Assembly (NCBI GenBank): GCA_012270865.1
Contig: JAAXHL010000006.1
Location: 1-61,941 of the forward strand
Length of the DNA stretch: 61,941 nucleotides
Reading direction: 5' to 3'
Origin: Candidatus Poribacteria bacterium
GTDB taxonomy: Bacteria > Poribacteria > WGA-4E > WGA-3G
The position numbers and the translations under genes are program-made. This document shows, one piece after another, positions 28,286 to 37,493 of this stretch (position 1 is the first letter of the stretch; each line of letters opens with the position of its first letter). The notes under the pieces were generated by a model. The model saw only the letters and a program-made list of their open reading frames with translations. It searched no databases and was not told where the DNA came from.

Positions 28286-28591
28286 CTATTTACCTGCTGA
28301 TTCGTCAAAATCAGAATCAAATCGGATTGGGATTTCACCTTCTTTAATGGATTGTAGCAACGCCTCAGCATCTTCTATCGACACCCGATGTGATCTGTTA
28401 AGGGCTGCTAAAACTTGTGTAGGTTGGCCCGTTGGTTCAGATTTTGGCGAATCTTTCGGGTTTTCTAAATTTTCTGTTGGTGTTTGCGATTTCCAGACGA
28501 GGTATTCCAAGTAACGCTTCAATTCTTCTATCTCCGAGGCAGACAATTTCTCGACAGTATTAAGCACCCATTTTTTTGTGTTAACTGACAC
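28286..28591 (-). CDS. Putative VapB-like antitoxin
   Basis: A 101-residue acidic protein directly upstream of the PIN toxin. An N-terminal helical region (KLSASEIEELKRYLEYLVWKSQ) is followed by a Pro/Ser/Glu linker and an acidic C-terminus (IPIRFDSDFDE) of the kind that occupies a toxin active site. No classical AbrB or ribbon-helix-helix motif is certain, so the antitoxin role rests on position and composition. Confidence 0.65.
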   Translation of the reverse strand: MSVNTKKWVLNTVEKLSASEIEELKRYLEYLVWKSQTPTENLENPKDSPKSEPTGQPTQVLAALNRSHRVSIEDAEALLQSIKEGEIPIRFDSDFDESAGK

Positions 28592-28829
28592 GATTTTCCT
28601 CCTTTTCCGTGATGCACCGGAGTTTACTAAAAACTGGTGACACAGCGATCTTCACAAACTTGCTGTACATTTTATCAGAGTTTGCCGTCCATGTCAATGT
28701 TTTTCCGCTTTTCTGGGAACTTGTCACATACTGATATTGCTGGAGACAACTGAAGTTACAGTTGTTTTCTCCAGGGTCATTTAGTTTTATAAATTCGCTT
28801 TATATGTGTGTATATTTTCCTCTGTAGGA

Positions 28830-28844
28830 GCGAGCTGTGCTCGC
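28830..28844. repeat. Dispersed hairpin repeat, TAGGAGCGAG type
   Basis: Identical in stem and loop to 111-125 (GCGAG, CTGTG, CTCGC). Confidence 0.75.
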
Positions 28845-28922
28845 GATATTTAAGAAAAAACCTCAACTTATGTAAACGAAAATCGAAATCAAAGCTGAGA
28901 ACTAAATCGTCCTGGTTTTCTC

Positions 28923-28952
28923 TTGACAGTAGATGTAAAGCAGTGGTATCTT
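28923..28952 (+). promoter_or_regulatory. Sigma70-type promoter for sulfatase
   Basis: TTGACA at 28923-28928, 18-bp spacer, TATCTT at 28947-28952. The sulfatase ATG is 38 nt downstream. Confidence 0.6.
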
Positions 28953-28989
28953 AGAGAAAATCGACAATTTTCCTTAGTATAGGAACACC

Positions 28990-30399
28990 ATGCCCTCAAA
29001 ACAACATCCCAATCTCCTCATCATCATGTCCGACGAACACGCACCGATGTACAGCGGTCCCTACAGGCACCCGCTCGTCCAAACACCACACATGGACAGA
29101 CTCGCCGAAGACGGTGCCACTTTCGCAAACGCTTATTGCAATTCTCCGCTCTGTATGCCGTCTCGGATGTCGTTTATGACAGGTCGGTATATCCACAAAA
29201 TCGGGGCGTGGGACAACGCTGCACCCCTCCGACCAGATGCGGTCACATGGGCACACCTTCTACGATCAGTAGGCTACGATGTTGTACTCTCTGGCAAACA
29301 ACACTTCGGTGGGATGGACCAACTCCACGGATTTCGGACCCAACTTGCTCGCGATCTCCACGCAGAACGACAACACGGACTTACGGATTGGGATAACGGC
29401 ACACCACCCGCACTGCGTCCGTGGCAGGGACTCGCACAGGCACGTCCGGGGACAACTGTGGAGATTGAAGTCGATGACCTCGCAGAAGCAGAGGCGTTAG
29501 CGTATCTCCAAGACCCCGCTCGGAAGGAGAAACCGTGGGCACTCAACGTCTCGTTTATCGCACCGCATTTCCCACTCATCGTTCCTCAGCGGTTTTGGGA
29601 CCTCTATCCGCTTGATAAGATTGATCTCCCCGACATTCCAGAGGGACACCTCGAGAACCAGCACCCTGTCTATCAACGGATGCGACGCATGTTCGGGTGT
29701 GTTGATTTTCCCGAAGAACTCGTTCGGCGTGGGAGAGCAGGCTATTATGGATTGATTACCTACCTCGACGAAAAGATTGGCAACTTGCTCAAGACGCTTG
29801 AGGAAACCTGGCAATTGGAGAATACTATCGTCATCTACACCAGTGACCACGGTGAAATGAACGGCGAGCACGGTATGTGGCGCAAGTCGAATTTCTATGA
29901 AGCATCTGCTCGCGTCCCCCTACAGATTATGTTCCCTGACGAGATGTCTGCCGGTAGACAGATTGATGAAGTCGTTTCGCTTGTGGACTTAACGGCAACG
30001 CTTGTTGATATTGCAGGCGCGCAGCCTGTCTGTCAACTTGATGGGGATAGTCTGTTGCCTTTGATGCAGCGCACCAAAAGGAACTGGAAAGATTTCGCCT
30101 TCTCTGAATACCTGGCACACGGCGTTCAACGACCGATGGCGATGCTCCGAAAAGGGCAGTATAAATTCAACTATAGCCTCGGCGACCCACCAGAACTTTA
30201 CGACATTGCCGAAGATCCAGGTGAATTTCGGAACCTCGCGAATGACAAGGCGTATCAAACGATTTGTCGGGAACTCGAGGCAGAACTGTTAGCAGACTGG
30301 GATCCTGTTGAAATCGAAAAGCAGGTTCGCGAAAGCCAAAAAGCCCGTATTCTGATCGACCAAGCCACTAAAGGACAATGGAGACAACCGCCGGAGTAG
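28990..30399 (+). CDS. Formylglycine-dependent sulfatase
   Basis: A 469-residue sulfatase. Metal ligands D15-E16 (IMSDEHAP), signature C55-M-P-S-R59 and TSDHGEMNGEHGMW are intact. No signal peptide is visible, so it may be cytoplasmic or exported by another route. A degraded duplicate of its first roughly 35 codons lies upstream at 27768, separated by a toxin-antitoxin pair. Substrate unknown. Confidence 0.92.
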   Translation: MPSKQHPNLLIIMSDEHAPMYSGPYRHPLVQTPHMDRLAEDGATFANAYCNSPLCMPSRMSFMTGRYIHKIGAWDNAAPLRPDAVTWAHLLRSVGYDVVLSGKQHFGGMDQLHGFRTQLARDLHAERQHGLTDWDNGTPPALRPWQGLAQARPGTTVEIEVDDLAEAEALAYLQDPARKEKPWALNVSFIAPHFPLIVPQRFWDLYPLDKIDLPDIPEGHLENQHPVYQRMRRMFGCVDFPEELVRRGRAGYYGLITYLDEKIGNLLKTLEETWQLENTIVIYTSDHGEMNGEHGMWRKSNFYEASARVPLQIMFPDEMSAGRQIDEVVSLVDLTATLVDIAGAQPVCQLDGDSLLPLMQRTKRNWKDFAFSEYLAHGVQRPMAMLRKGQYKFNYSLGDPPELYDIAEDPGEFRNLANDKAYQTICRELEAELLADWDPVEIEKQVRESQKARILIDQATKGQWRQPPE

Positions 30400-30459
30400 A
30401 CGGGTTGTCAGTTATCAGTTAGGAGTCACTTTGTAACAGGGTCATTTAGTTTTATATAT

Positions 30460-30579
30460 AGGACTTACGCATGCTATTCTTTTGTAGCACAAACTTCCCA
30501 GTTTGTGGCAGGAGACCGTTGTGTTTTCCGAAAATTCTCATCTAACAGAACGGGCTGCAGTCAAAATTGCGTAAGTCCT
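30460..30579. repeat. MITE-like element, copy 3
   Basis: Perfect termini AGGACTTACGCA (30460-30471) and TGCGTAAGTCCT (30568-30579). The 120-bp interior is closely related to copy 2 but shorter. It separates two sulfatase genes. Confidence 0.8.
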
Positions 30580-30600
30580 GACATATTTACTTTATTTACC

Positions 30601-30629
30601 TTGAAGGATCTGCTGCGGTATGCTATGCT
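30601..30629 (+). promoter_or_regulatory. Probable promoter for sulfatase
   Basis: TTGAAG at 30601-30606, 17-bp spacer, TATGCT at 30624-30629; the sulfatase ATG lies 31 nt later. It starts 21 bp after the MITE end. Confidence 0.5.
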
Positions 30630-30660
30630 GTAGACATCACAAATCGAAGGGAATACTTTG

Positions 30661-32082
30661 ATGTCTCATTCAACCAAAAAGCGACCGAACCTCGTCTATG
30701 TTTTCGCCGATCAACTCCGCTACCAGTCGTGCGGCTATGCTGGCGATACCCGCGCACGGACCCCTAATATTGACCATCTCGCTACAGAGAGTGTCGATTT
30801 CTGCAATACCGTCTCTGGCAGCCCGATGTGCGCACCGTATCGTGCGTCCCTCTTCACAGGTAAGTACACCAGTAGCACCGGTATGGCAATTAATGAACTC
30901 CGCATGAATCCGAATCATGACTGTTTCGGACATGTATTGCATCGAAGCGGCTACCAAAGCAGTTATATCGGAAAATGGCATCTGTGGGCAAATCAATTGG
31001 GGCGGCACAACGATCCGAGAAATTCCTACATCCCACCGGGACAGCATCGGCTCGGTTTCGATGGTGAATGGTCGGCATACAATTTTCATCATCTCTATTT
31101 TGACGCATATTATCACAAAGATTCGCCTGAGAAAATCGTGATCCCTGGCTACGAACCAGACGGACAAACCGATATGGCGATTGATTACCTGCAACGGACA
31201 TCAACGGCAGACGATCCGTTCGCGCTTTTCCTCTCAATCGGGACACCGCACGACCCGTGGACACCAGATAACGTTCCAGCCGCTGATTATGAGATATTCC
31301 GAGACATCGACTTCCCGCTACCACCCAACTATCGCGATGAGAATGACCCGTACGGTGATACGTGGGCAATTATGTCCTCAAAACAGAGGGCGCAGTTACC
31401 TGAATGGATGCGTGCCTATTACGCAATGACAACCAATCTGGATCGGAATATCGGAAGGTTGCTCCGCGCGATTGACGATCTCGGATTGCGTGATAGTACG
31501 ATCTTCGTCTTTACATCTGATCACGGTGAGATGTTTGGTGCCCAAGGGCGTCGTGCAAAGAACATCTTTTATGAGGAAGCGGTACGCGTGCCTTTTCTTG
31601 TCCGATGGCACGGACAAATTCCGGCGGGATACATCTCGGATGCATGCCTGAATACGCCCGACATCATGCCAACGCTGCTATCCATGATGGATCTACCGAT
31701 TCCTGAAGACGTTGAAGGCACCGATTTAAGTCGAGCCGCGTTTAACCAACCCGCTGACGAACCTGATGCAGCGTTCATGCAAGGAATGGGGTGTACGGCG
31801 AAATGGGAAGACGGTTATGAGTGGCGAGCACTCCGCACAAAACAGCATACCTACGCTGTCCATCGTCCAGATCGGAGTGAGAAACTTTTTGATAATATCA
31901 CTGACCCGTTCCAAACCCGTAATCTGATTGACGAACCTGAAACCGCTAAACTTCGAGAACAGTTCCGGGCAATGTTGAAGCACCGCATGGAGACCCTCAA
32001 CGACACCTTTGAGGCGTGTACGTGGTATCGCGATAATTGGACCGAAGATCGGGTTATCCTCCGTACGGCGACGTTAAATTGA
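30661..32082 (+). CDS. Formylglycine-dependent sulfatase
   Basis: A 473-residue enzyme from ATG 30661 (AAGGGA upstream; TTG 30658 is less likely). Metal site in VFADQLR, formylglycine motif C57-A-P-Y-R61, and FTSDHGEMFGAQG. Third sulfatase of the window and second in the same direction, but clearly a different subgroup from 28990 in its sequence. No signal peptide seen. Probably acts on sulfated carbohydrates. Confidence 0.92.
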   Translation: MSHSTKKRPNLVYVFADQLRYQSCGYAGDTRARTPNIDHLATESVDFCNTVSGSPMCAPYRASLFTGKYTSSTGMAINELRMNPNHDCFGHVLHRSGYQSSYIGKWHLWANQLGRHNDPRNSYIPPGQHRLGFDGEWSAYNFHHLYFDAYYHKDSPEKIVIPGYEPDGQTDMAIDYLQRTSTADDPFALFLSIGTPHDPWTPDNVPAADYEIFRDIDFPLPPNYRDENDPYGDTWAIMSSKQRAQLPEWMRAYYAMTTNLDRNIGRLLRAIDDLGLRDSTIFVFTSDHGEMFGAQGRRAKNIFYEEAVRVPFLVRWHGQIPAGYISDACLNTPDIMPTLLSMMDLPIPEDVEGTDLSRAAFNQPADEPDAAFMQGMGCTAKWEDGYEWRALRTKQHTYAVHRPDRSEKLFDNITDPFQTRNLIDEPETAKLREQFRAMLKHRMETLNDTFEACTWYRDNWTEDRVILRTATLN

Positions 32083-32254
32083 AAAATATAACGGTGCTGA
32101 AGCCAAGTACATGAAAACCGATGACGTTGTTTGTTCAGTAAAGCAGTCGCGATTCAGAGATCACTCCTACATTCCGTTGAAATCAGCCGTGTTGTATGTT
32201 ATCATTACCTTATAGTAAATTTGAAAAATAAATACACACTTTTAACCTGCGGTA

Positions 32255-32276
32255 GGTGCGGTTTCCTAACCGCACC
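32255..32276. repeat. Dispersed hairpin repeat, GGTGCGGTT type
   Basis: Perfect 9-bp arms GGTGCGGTT/AACCGCACC around TCCT. Lies inside a roughly 95-bp stretch bounded by TTATAGT (about 32210) and ACTATAA (about 32308), similar in plan to the element at 4511-4626. A partial copy is near 48. Confidence 0.75.
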
Positions 32277-32341
32277 GATGCTGAGTGTAAAAATAATTAC
32301 ACGATCCACTATAATAACTTGCTTTGTGAAGGAGAAAACCG

Positions 32342-32737
32342 ATGCAAGAACGAAATCAGGAACTTGTTGATAAATATTATGCGCGCGGTATAGCCGCCAG
32401 CGAAAAAGGCGAGCTTGAACTTGCGATTGAGGACTACACCGAGGCGATAACACTGGACCCGAAGTTTGCCCAAGCGTATTATCAGCGCGGGCTTGCTCAC
32501 GCTAAAAATGGCGAACTTGACAAAGCCGTTGAAGACTATACCACAGCAATAGAACTCAAATCAGATTATGCTGATGCCTATTATAATCGGGGTGGCGCGT
32601 TTTTACGTCTTGGAAAACGGGAAAGGGCCGAAGCCGACCTGACAACTGCCAGAAACATGGGTGTCGATGCCATCACCGCCTTAGATAAAATACTAAAAGA
32701 CTACGATCGCGCATGGAAAGTTCTCGGTAACTCATGA
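32342..32737 (+). CDS. Small TPR protein coupled to a Doc-type toxin
   Basis: A 131-residue protein with AAGGAG 8 nt upstream. Three TPR units (about 10-110; AIEDYTEAITLDP, AVEDYTTAIELK), followed by a short helical end similar to the C-terminal units of the 25185 protein. Its stop overlaps the start of the Doc-like gene (ATGA), the coupling expected of toxin-antitoxin pairs. No Phd antitoxin is present. It may be the toxin's regulator or merely a neighbour. Confidence 0.75.
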   Translation: MQERNQELVDKYYARGIAASEKGELELAIEDYTEAITLDPKFAQAYYQRGLAHAKNGELDKAVEDYTTAIELKSDYADAYYNRGGAFLRLGKRERAEADLTTARNMGVDAITALDKILKDYDRAWKVLGNS

Positions 32738-33162
32738 AATATTTGACAATTGAAGATATTCTGATCATTGCTGTAGGACATGTAGGTAACTATCAATTGT
32801 TGAATGAAAATCAGTTGCACTATTTGATTGAAGCAGTTGGAGGAAAATTTGGTGATACAGACCTATTTCCAACTATATTCCAAAAAGCGGCTGTGTATGC
32901 CCACCATATCATTACAGGCCATATCTTTTTGGATGGAAATAAGCGTATCGGTCTAACGTGTGCGCTCCGGTTTTTAGAATTGAATGGCTACTCTCGTCGT
33001 CTCGACCTTGACGATTCGATCATTGAACTCGGTCTTAAGATTGCGGATGGATCTATCACCGATATTGACACAATCGCCGAGCGTATACAATCGTGGATGC
33101 TGGGATTCATGAAAATCGCTATTCGGAGACCGTCCTTACCGGGGAAAATAGCAGAATTATAA
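32734..33162 (+). CDS. doc: Fic/Doc-family protein (Doc-like)
   Basis: A 142-residue protein. The Fic core reads HIFLDGNKRIG, matching HxFxDGNKR of Doc kinases, which phosphorylate EF-Tu and arrest translation. The N-terminus YLTIEDILIIA and the helical flanks fit Doc length (about 125-140). The catalytic His, Asn and Arg are present. The cognate Phd is missing; instead a TPR protein overlaps it by 4 nt. Confidence 0.85.
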   Translation: MKYLTIEDILIIAVGHVGNYQLLNENQLHYLIEAVGGKFGDTDLFPTIFQKAAVYAHHIITGHIFLDGNKRIGLTCALRFLELNGYSRRLDLDDSIIELGLKIADGSITDIDTIAERIQSWMLGFMKIAIRRPSLPGKIAEL

Positions 33163-33186
33163 CAGTCTATGCAAAGAGGTGAACCC

Positions 33187-34296
33187 ATGGATAAGAGATA
33201 CCGTATTCAGAACGTTGAGACGATACCGAGTCCATCGTTGGTTGTCTATCTCGCGCAGGTTCGATATAACATTGAACACGCAATCGCTACTGTTAATGGG
33301 GATGTCTCAAAACTCAGACCGCATGCGAAGACACATAAAACCGCAGAGATTGTCGCTATGGAACGCGATGCCGGTATCCTTAAGCATAAGTGCGCCACGC
33401 TCCGCGAAGCAGAGATGTTAGCACAGAACGGCATCGAAGATATCCTGATTGCCTACCAGATGGTAGGACCGAATATTGACCGTTTCGTAATGCTACAGGT
33501 GCGATACCCTGATGCGGATTTCAAAGTCGTCGTCGATCACTCAGAGGCAGTGACAGCACTCTCATCGGCAGTAACGAAACACGGTTTAACCGTTAAAGTT
33601 ATGTTGGATCTGGATGTCGGAATGAACCGGACGGGGATACCTGTCGGCGATACTGCTGTGGATGTCTATGCACAGATCGAAGCTGCGGACGGATTGCAAG
33701 CGTGGGGGTTACACGTCTACGATGGGCATATTCACGATGAAGATGTGACTGAACGGAGAGCGTCCTGCAACAAGAGCCTCGCACAGGTAGCGGAGATGAA
33801 AGATAAACTTGCTGCCAAAGGTCTTGATGTGCCGTTGGTGGTGATCGGTGGCACGCCGACATTCCCGATCTATGCGGAAACACCGGGAGTAGAGGCATCA
33901 CCCGGAACATTCGTTTTCCACGACCACGGTTATACAACCCATTTTCCCGACCTCGGTTTTACGCCTGCAGCACTGCTCTTGAGTCGTGTAATTAGTATCC
34001 CAACGCCGCATCGGATTACGCTTGATTTGGGGCATAAAGCCATCGCCGCGGATCCTGCTGGGGACCGAGGTGTCGTCCTGAATATTGATGATGCGGAGGT
34101 GGACATGCAGCACGAGGAACATTGGGCAGTCAACGTTCCCGACAGCACACCGATGCACATCGGACAAGAGATTTACGTCTGTCCGACGCATATCTGTCCG
34201 TGTGTCGCGCTCCATCCGTTTTATTACGTTGTCGATAGCGATGGGTATTGTCGAGGGACATGGGAAGTCACGGCACGCAATCGAACTCCTGCTTGA
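33187..34296 (+). CDS. PLP-dependent D-threonine aldolase/D-serine dehydratase-like enzyme
   Basis: A 369-residue enzyme from ATG 33187 (AAGAGGTG upstream). N-terminal alanine-racemase-like barrel: LRPHAKTHKTAEIV holds the expected PLP lysine; VKVMLDLDVGMNRTG and LHVYDGHIHD follow the DSD1 pattern. The C-terminal domain has the Cys/His metal region CPTHICPCVALH typical of D-threo-3-hydroxyaspartate/D-serine dehydratase relatives. Probably cleaves or dehydrates a D-beta-hydroxy amino acid; substrate uncertain. Converges on a membrane gene. Confidence 0.88.
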   Translation: MDKRYRIQNVETIPSPSLVVYLAQVRYNIEHAIATVNGDVSKLRPHAKTHKTAEIVAMERDAGILKHKCATLREAEMLAQNGIEDILIAYQMVGPNIDRFVMLQVRYPDADFKVVVDHSEAVTALSSAVTKHGLTVKVMLDLDVGMNRTGIPVGDTAVDVYAQIEAADGLQAWGLHVYDGHIHDEDVTERRASCNKSLAQVAEMKDKLAAKGLDVPLVVIGGTPTFPIYAETPGVEASPGTFVFHDHGYTTHFPDLGFTPAALLLSRVISIPTPHRITLDLGHKAIAADPAGDRGVVLNIDDAEVDMQHEEHWAVNVPDSTPMHIGQEIYVCPTHICPCVALHPFYYVVDSDGYCRGTWEVTARNRTPA

Positions 34297-34314
34297 ATCT
34301 AAGAAACGTGACGC

Positions 34315-36273
34315 TCAAGGCCAAGGAAAGAATGGGGCAGGGACGTTCGCACCCCAACTGATAAGCGTCCACAGGACTGCCATACTGAATTCGCCGAAAA
34401 CCATGCCTAAGAAAAATGGACGGAGCCGTTGATACTGCCGAATACCGCTGTAGCGTAAGAGCGGCGTTTTAATGCTCCACGCAATTAAAACAGGAAACCA
34501 GAACACAATCAGCGTCCACGAAGCCGATAACGCATATCCAAGCGGATGAAGGGGCCACCACCAATATAGCATTCTCAAGATAACCAAACCTGTTGTCACC
34601 AAGATACCTACGCCGAAAAAGAGTCCGCCAGTTGTGTGATGGGCTGCACCTAACCCCTCTATCGCTGCGACGTTATCCCGAAATGCCCAAAGTGGATTCC
34701 CACGATAGGTGTAGTTATACATATAGTTCGCACCGTGTTTATATGGAAGCCATAGATGGATAACTGCTGCACACAAAAACGCCAACGTACAACCTAAAAC
34801 GAACACACCTACCAGCGAACGGGATGACATCCCGACCCGATCCCTAATTTTTAAACCGTCTAAGAAGCCTGTCAGGATTAACCCACGCTGGTCGCGGGTG
34901 AAGATTGCGTCAAGGAAAGATAGCACGGTTAGACTCTGTGCCCCCAATGACGCTTTGCTCGCGATGAGTTGATACAAATCTATGGGTCGGAACGATGTTT
35001 CTGTCATTAGTAACCCGCCTTCTGCTGTACTCCGTGCCATCACAACCGCAACAATACAGATATAAACCAGTATCTCAAATGCCGCAAAACCTAAATTCAG
35101 TCCGGCTGCATAGCACCACCCGACTGCAAGAATCAGACTGATGATGAGTCCCCAAACTGCCGTTCGATAAGGCAGGAGTTCGTCAGTATCATCTGTTTTG
35201 TTTCTCGTGAAGGCATCGCGAAAAACGCGTCGGAAATGTGGAAACCCCATATAGATAAACGAAATTATTAGCACAACGTAAGCACCTGCGACTTGGTAGC
35301 CGATATAGAGTCGGGTCGGATAGAGCGGCATGCTACTGACCCGTAAACCGAACATCGCTGCAACGATGTCTTGGAACCGGGTAAGTAAAAAGAAGAACCA
35401 TAGACTGAACAGCAGTTGTGTCGGTAGGAGGTAGAAAAACCCTATCGCCGCGAAAGACAAGAAGATAGGTGTATAGGCGATGGCATTGAAAGGTTGTTCT
35501 GTGAAATATTGGTTAAGCAGATACCGTAGCGACACATTCGGAATTTGTGGCCAGATTTCATGGAGCCCGTTTAAGGTAAAAATGAACGCAGGCAGTGCGA
35601 ACCCTAACCACATCAGTCGGTTCCGAAAGAAACTGTGTCCCTCGTGGACGAATTCAAGCGGGAGAGAGACTAACGGAAATGAGAGTTTCTCGTTTTCAAT
35701 CCACTGTTTGCGTAAAATTGCTGCTAAGCAGAGGAACGCCGTGAACACAAAAAAGACAAGGACACCCCAAGCACATAACGGTTCTAACCATGCGCGCCAC
35801 GGAATGCTATCGCCACCTTGCATGCCTTCATAAAAACTGATAGCGATAGATGCTTGACCTTTCTGTTCAGGCGAGAATGGGATTAGCCACGGCTTGATAT
35901 GAGGAAAAAAGAGGGTATCCCAACTGTTGGTCTCGTTGGTGAAGTAGTTGACTGCAATGAGTGCTGGAATCAGTTTTTCCATGACCCCGCGCGATGAAAT
36001 CATTGAAGCAACGAGCATCATACAGTAAATACACATCAACTCGCGCGGTGAGAACGTAAACCGATTGTTGAGTTTGGCAAGCAGCCGATTCCCTAATACA
36101 AGAAAAAAGAACAGCCCGATAACGGCTGGCGGTAACTGTAAAAAACCGATTTGGATGTAGGTGATCACAAGTTCCGCATAAGAGACGATGCAACAGATAA
36201 CGATGACGCAGCAGATACCGAGCAGGAGAGAACGCCCTGATATACGATTTTCGTTTCGGGAGAGCAATATCAC
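34315..36273 (-). CDS. Large polytopic membrane protein, DUF6785-like
   Basis: A 652-residue protein with roughly 14 predicted membrane helices and short conserved turns (FSPRELMCIYCMMLVASMISSRG near 95; ARSTAEGGLLMTETSF near 420). It resembles the DUF6784/6785 group of uncharacterised membrane proteins distantly like oligopeptide transporters. It converges with the aldolase-like gene (18 nt apart) and has no partner. Transport is plausible but unproven. Confidence 0.65.
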   Translation of the reverse strand: MILLSRNENRISGRSLLLGICCVIVICCIVSYAELVITYIQIGFLQLPPAVIGLFFFLVLGNRLLAKLNNRFTFSPRELMCIYCMMLVASMISSRGVMEKLIPALIAVNYFTNETNSWDTLFFPHIKPWLIPFSPEQKGQASIAISFYEGMQGGDSIPWRAWLEPLCAWGVLVFFVFTAFLCLAAILRKQWIENEKLSFPLVSLPLEFVHEGHSFFRNRLMWLGFALPAFIFTLNGLHEIWPQIPNVSLRYLLNQYFTEQPFNAIAYTPIFLSFAAIGFFYLLPTQLLFSLWFFFLLTRFQDIVAAMFGLRVSSMPLYPTRLYIGYQVAGAYVVLIISFIYMGFPHFRRVFRDAFTRNKTDDTDELLPYRTAVWGLIISLILAVGWCYAAGLNLGFAAFEILVYICIVAVVMARSTAEGGLLMTETSFRPIDLYQLIASKASLGAQSLTVLSFLDAIFTRDQRGLILTGFLDGLKIRDRVGMSSRSLVGVFVLGCTLAFLCAAVIHLWLPYKHGANYMYNYTYRGNPLWAFRDNVAAIEGLGAAHHTTGGLFFGVGILVTTGLVILRMLYWWWPLHPLGYALSASWTLIVFWFPVLIAWSIKTPLLRYSGIRQYQRLRPFFLGMVFGEFSMAVLWTLISWGANVPAPFFPWP

Positions 36274-36479
36274 ACCGTCCTACGTAAGATTTGAGAAAGT
36301 TTACCACAATGTCAGTGGATTGTCAAATGCGATCTCGTGGCATCGGCGTGTTAAAATCTGCCGCGATACCGATGTATCAAGAGCCTCACGCAAGTATGTT
36401 TACTATTTTTTGTAACCTTTTTGTAAGTGGATACGTTATTCAAAGTATGAATAACTTTGCTTATCTAAGGACTGAAGCA

Positions 36480-36755
36480 ATGCCGAACCAATCGCTCCAA
36501 TCCTTTGCTGAAATTAACCCACTTGTCGGATTGCCTCCAAAGACGCTGCGTTTATATAATGCTTTGGAAATCTTTAAGAAGAGATATTGTTCTGCCGATA
36601 ATCCAGACTGGTTTCGCATGCCCAAGCGTGATCCGCTTCTTCAGAAGATCGGATTTTCTGAAACGGATATTGAGAACGGGATCCAAGAATTGGTACAGGC
36701 AGACCTGTTGGAAATTCAAGAGGGGCAAGACGCAAGGTGGTATTGCCTGAAGTAG
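36480..36755 (+). CDS. Small hypothetical helical protein
   Basis: A 91-residue protein from ATG 36480 (CTAAGG 8 nt upstream); the longer frame from 36291 has implausible sequence. Contains LVGLPPKTLRLYNALEIFKKRY, DPLLQKIGFSETDIENGIQELVQADLLEI, reminiscent of a winged-helix core that ends in a beta hairpin. One base before the maf start, so it is the first gene of a two-gene unit. Function not recognised. Confidence 0.6.
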   Translation: MPNQSLQSFAEINPLVGLPPKTLRLYNALEIFKKRYCSADNPDWFRMPKRDPLLQKIGFSETDIENGIQELVQADLLEIQEGQDARWYCLK

Positions 36756-36756
36756 T

Positions 36757-37368
36757 ATGCAAGCCGATGAATGTCCTGTGAAAATTCCGTATCTGATTTT
36801 AGCCTCTGCCTCGCCTCGACGCTCAGCATTGCTAACACAGATCGGGTTAACGTTCGATATACACCCGAGCGATGCTGTAGAACCGCCGCATGATGTCCAC
36901 GCCAATAAACCCGCAAGCGAGGTAACACAAAAACTCGCTTTACTAAAGGCATCAACCGTCGCACAATATTATGATGACGGTTTGATTATCGGCGCAGATA
37001 CGCTGGTATCCCTAAATGGTAAACTTCTGGGTAAACCGACTGACGATGCCGATGCCTTGGCGATGTTGACCACCCTCAGCAACACGTGCCACGAGGTCGT
37101 GACCGGTGTGGCATTAATCGACGCATCATCAGGACGCGAACGTGTCTGGTCAGAAACGACGCAAGTCTATTTTCGGAAATTACAGAGTGCCGAAATAACG
37201 GCATACATCGCGAGCGGCGAACCATCGGATAAGGCTGGCGCGTATGGAATTCAAGGACGCGCTGCCGCTTTCGTTAAACGTATTAATGGATGTTATTTTA
37301 ATGTCGTTGGATTACCCTTAGCGAGTCTCGTTGAACATCTCTCGGATTTTCAATCCAAGGAAGATTAA
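36757..37368 (+). CDS. maf: Maf-family nucleotide pyrophosphatase
   Basis: A 203-residue protein. Maf enzymes hydrolyse dTTP, UTP or modified nucleotides to monophosphates. Signature blocks: LASASPRRSALL, GADTLVSLNGKLLGKP, and GEPSDKAGAYGIQG, which contains the catalytic Asp/Lys. Length is standard. Translationally close to the small upstream gene. Confidence 0.92.
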   Translation: MQADECPVKIPYLILASASPRRSALLTQIGLTFDIHPSDAVEPPHDVHANKPASEVTQKLALLKASTVAQYYDDGLIIGADTLVSLNGKLLGKPTDDADALAMLTTLSNTCHEVVTGVALIDASSGRERVWSETTQVYFRKLQSAEITAYIASGEPSDKAGAYGIQGRAAAFVKRINGCYFNVVGLPLASLVEHLSDFQSKED

Positions 37369-37493
37369 GAATATCCAAAACTTGGGGTCCGTAATGAAAT
37401 GGAGGGGTTTTTGCTTGGGTGTTTCTTTGGATTTAAGATATGCATGTTAATTGCTGATTGCACGCTATTTAACCGCAAGGTAAATTAAAAAAA

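Larger units (their letters stand above)
28592..28989. other. Intergenic stretch with repeats and a promoter
   Basis: About 400 bp without a gene. It contains the string AGGGTCATTTAGTTTTATA (about 28775-28793), repeated at 30439 before a MITE; a GCGAG hairpin at 28830-28844; and a promoter at 28923-28952. Confidence 0.6.

Noticed and set aside
36291..36479. N-terminal extension of the small protein before maf
   Set aside because: The sequence is not protein-like and the better ribosome site precedes ATG 36480.
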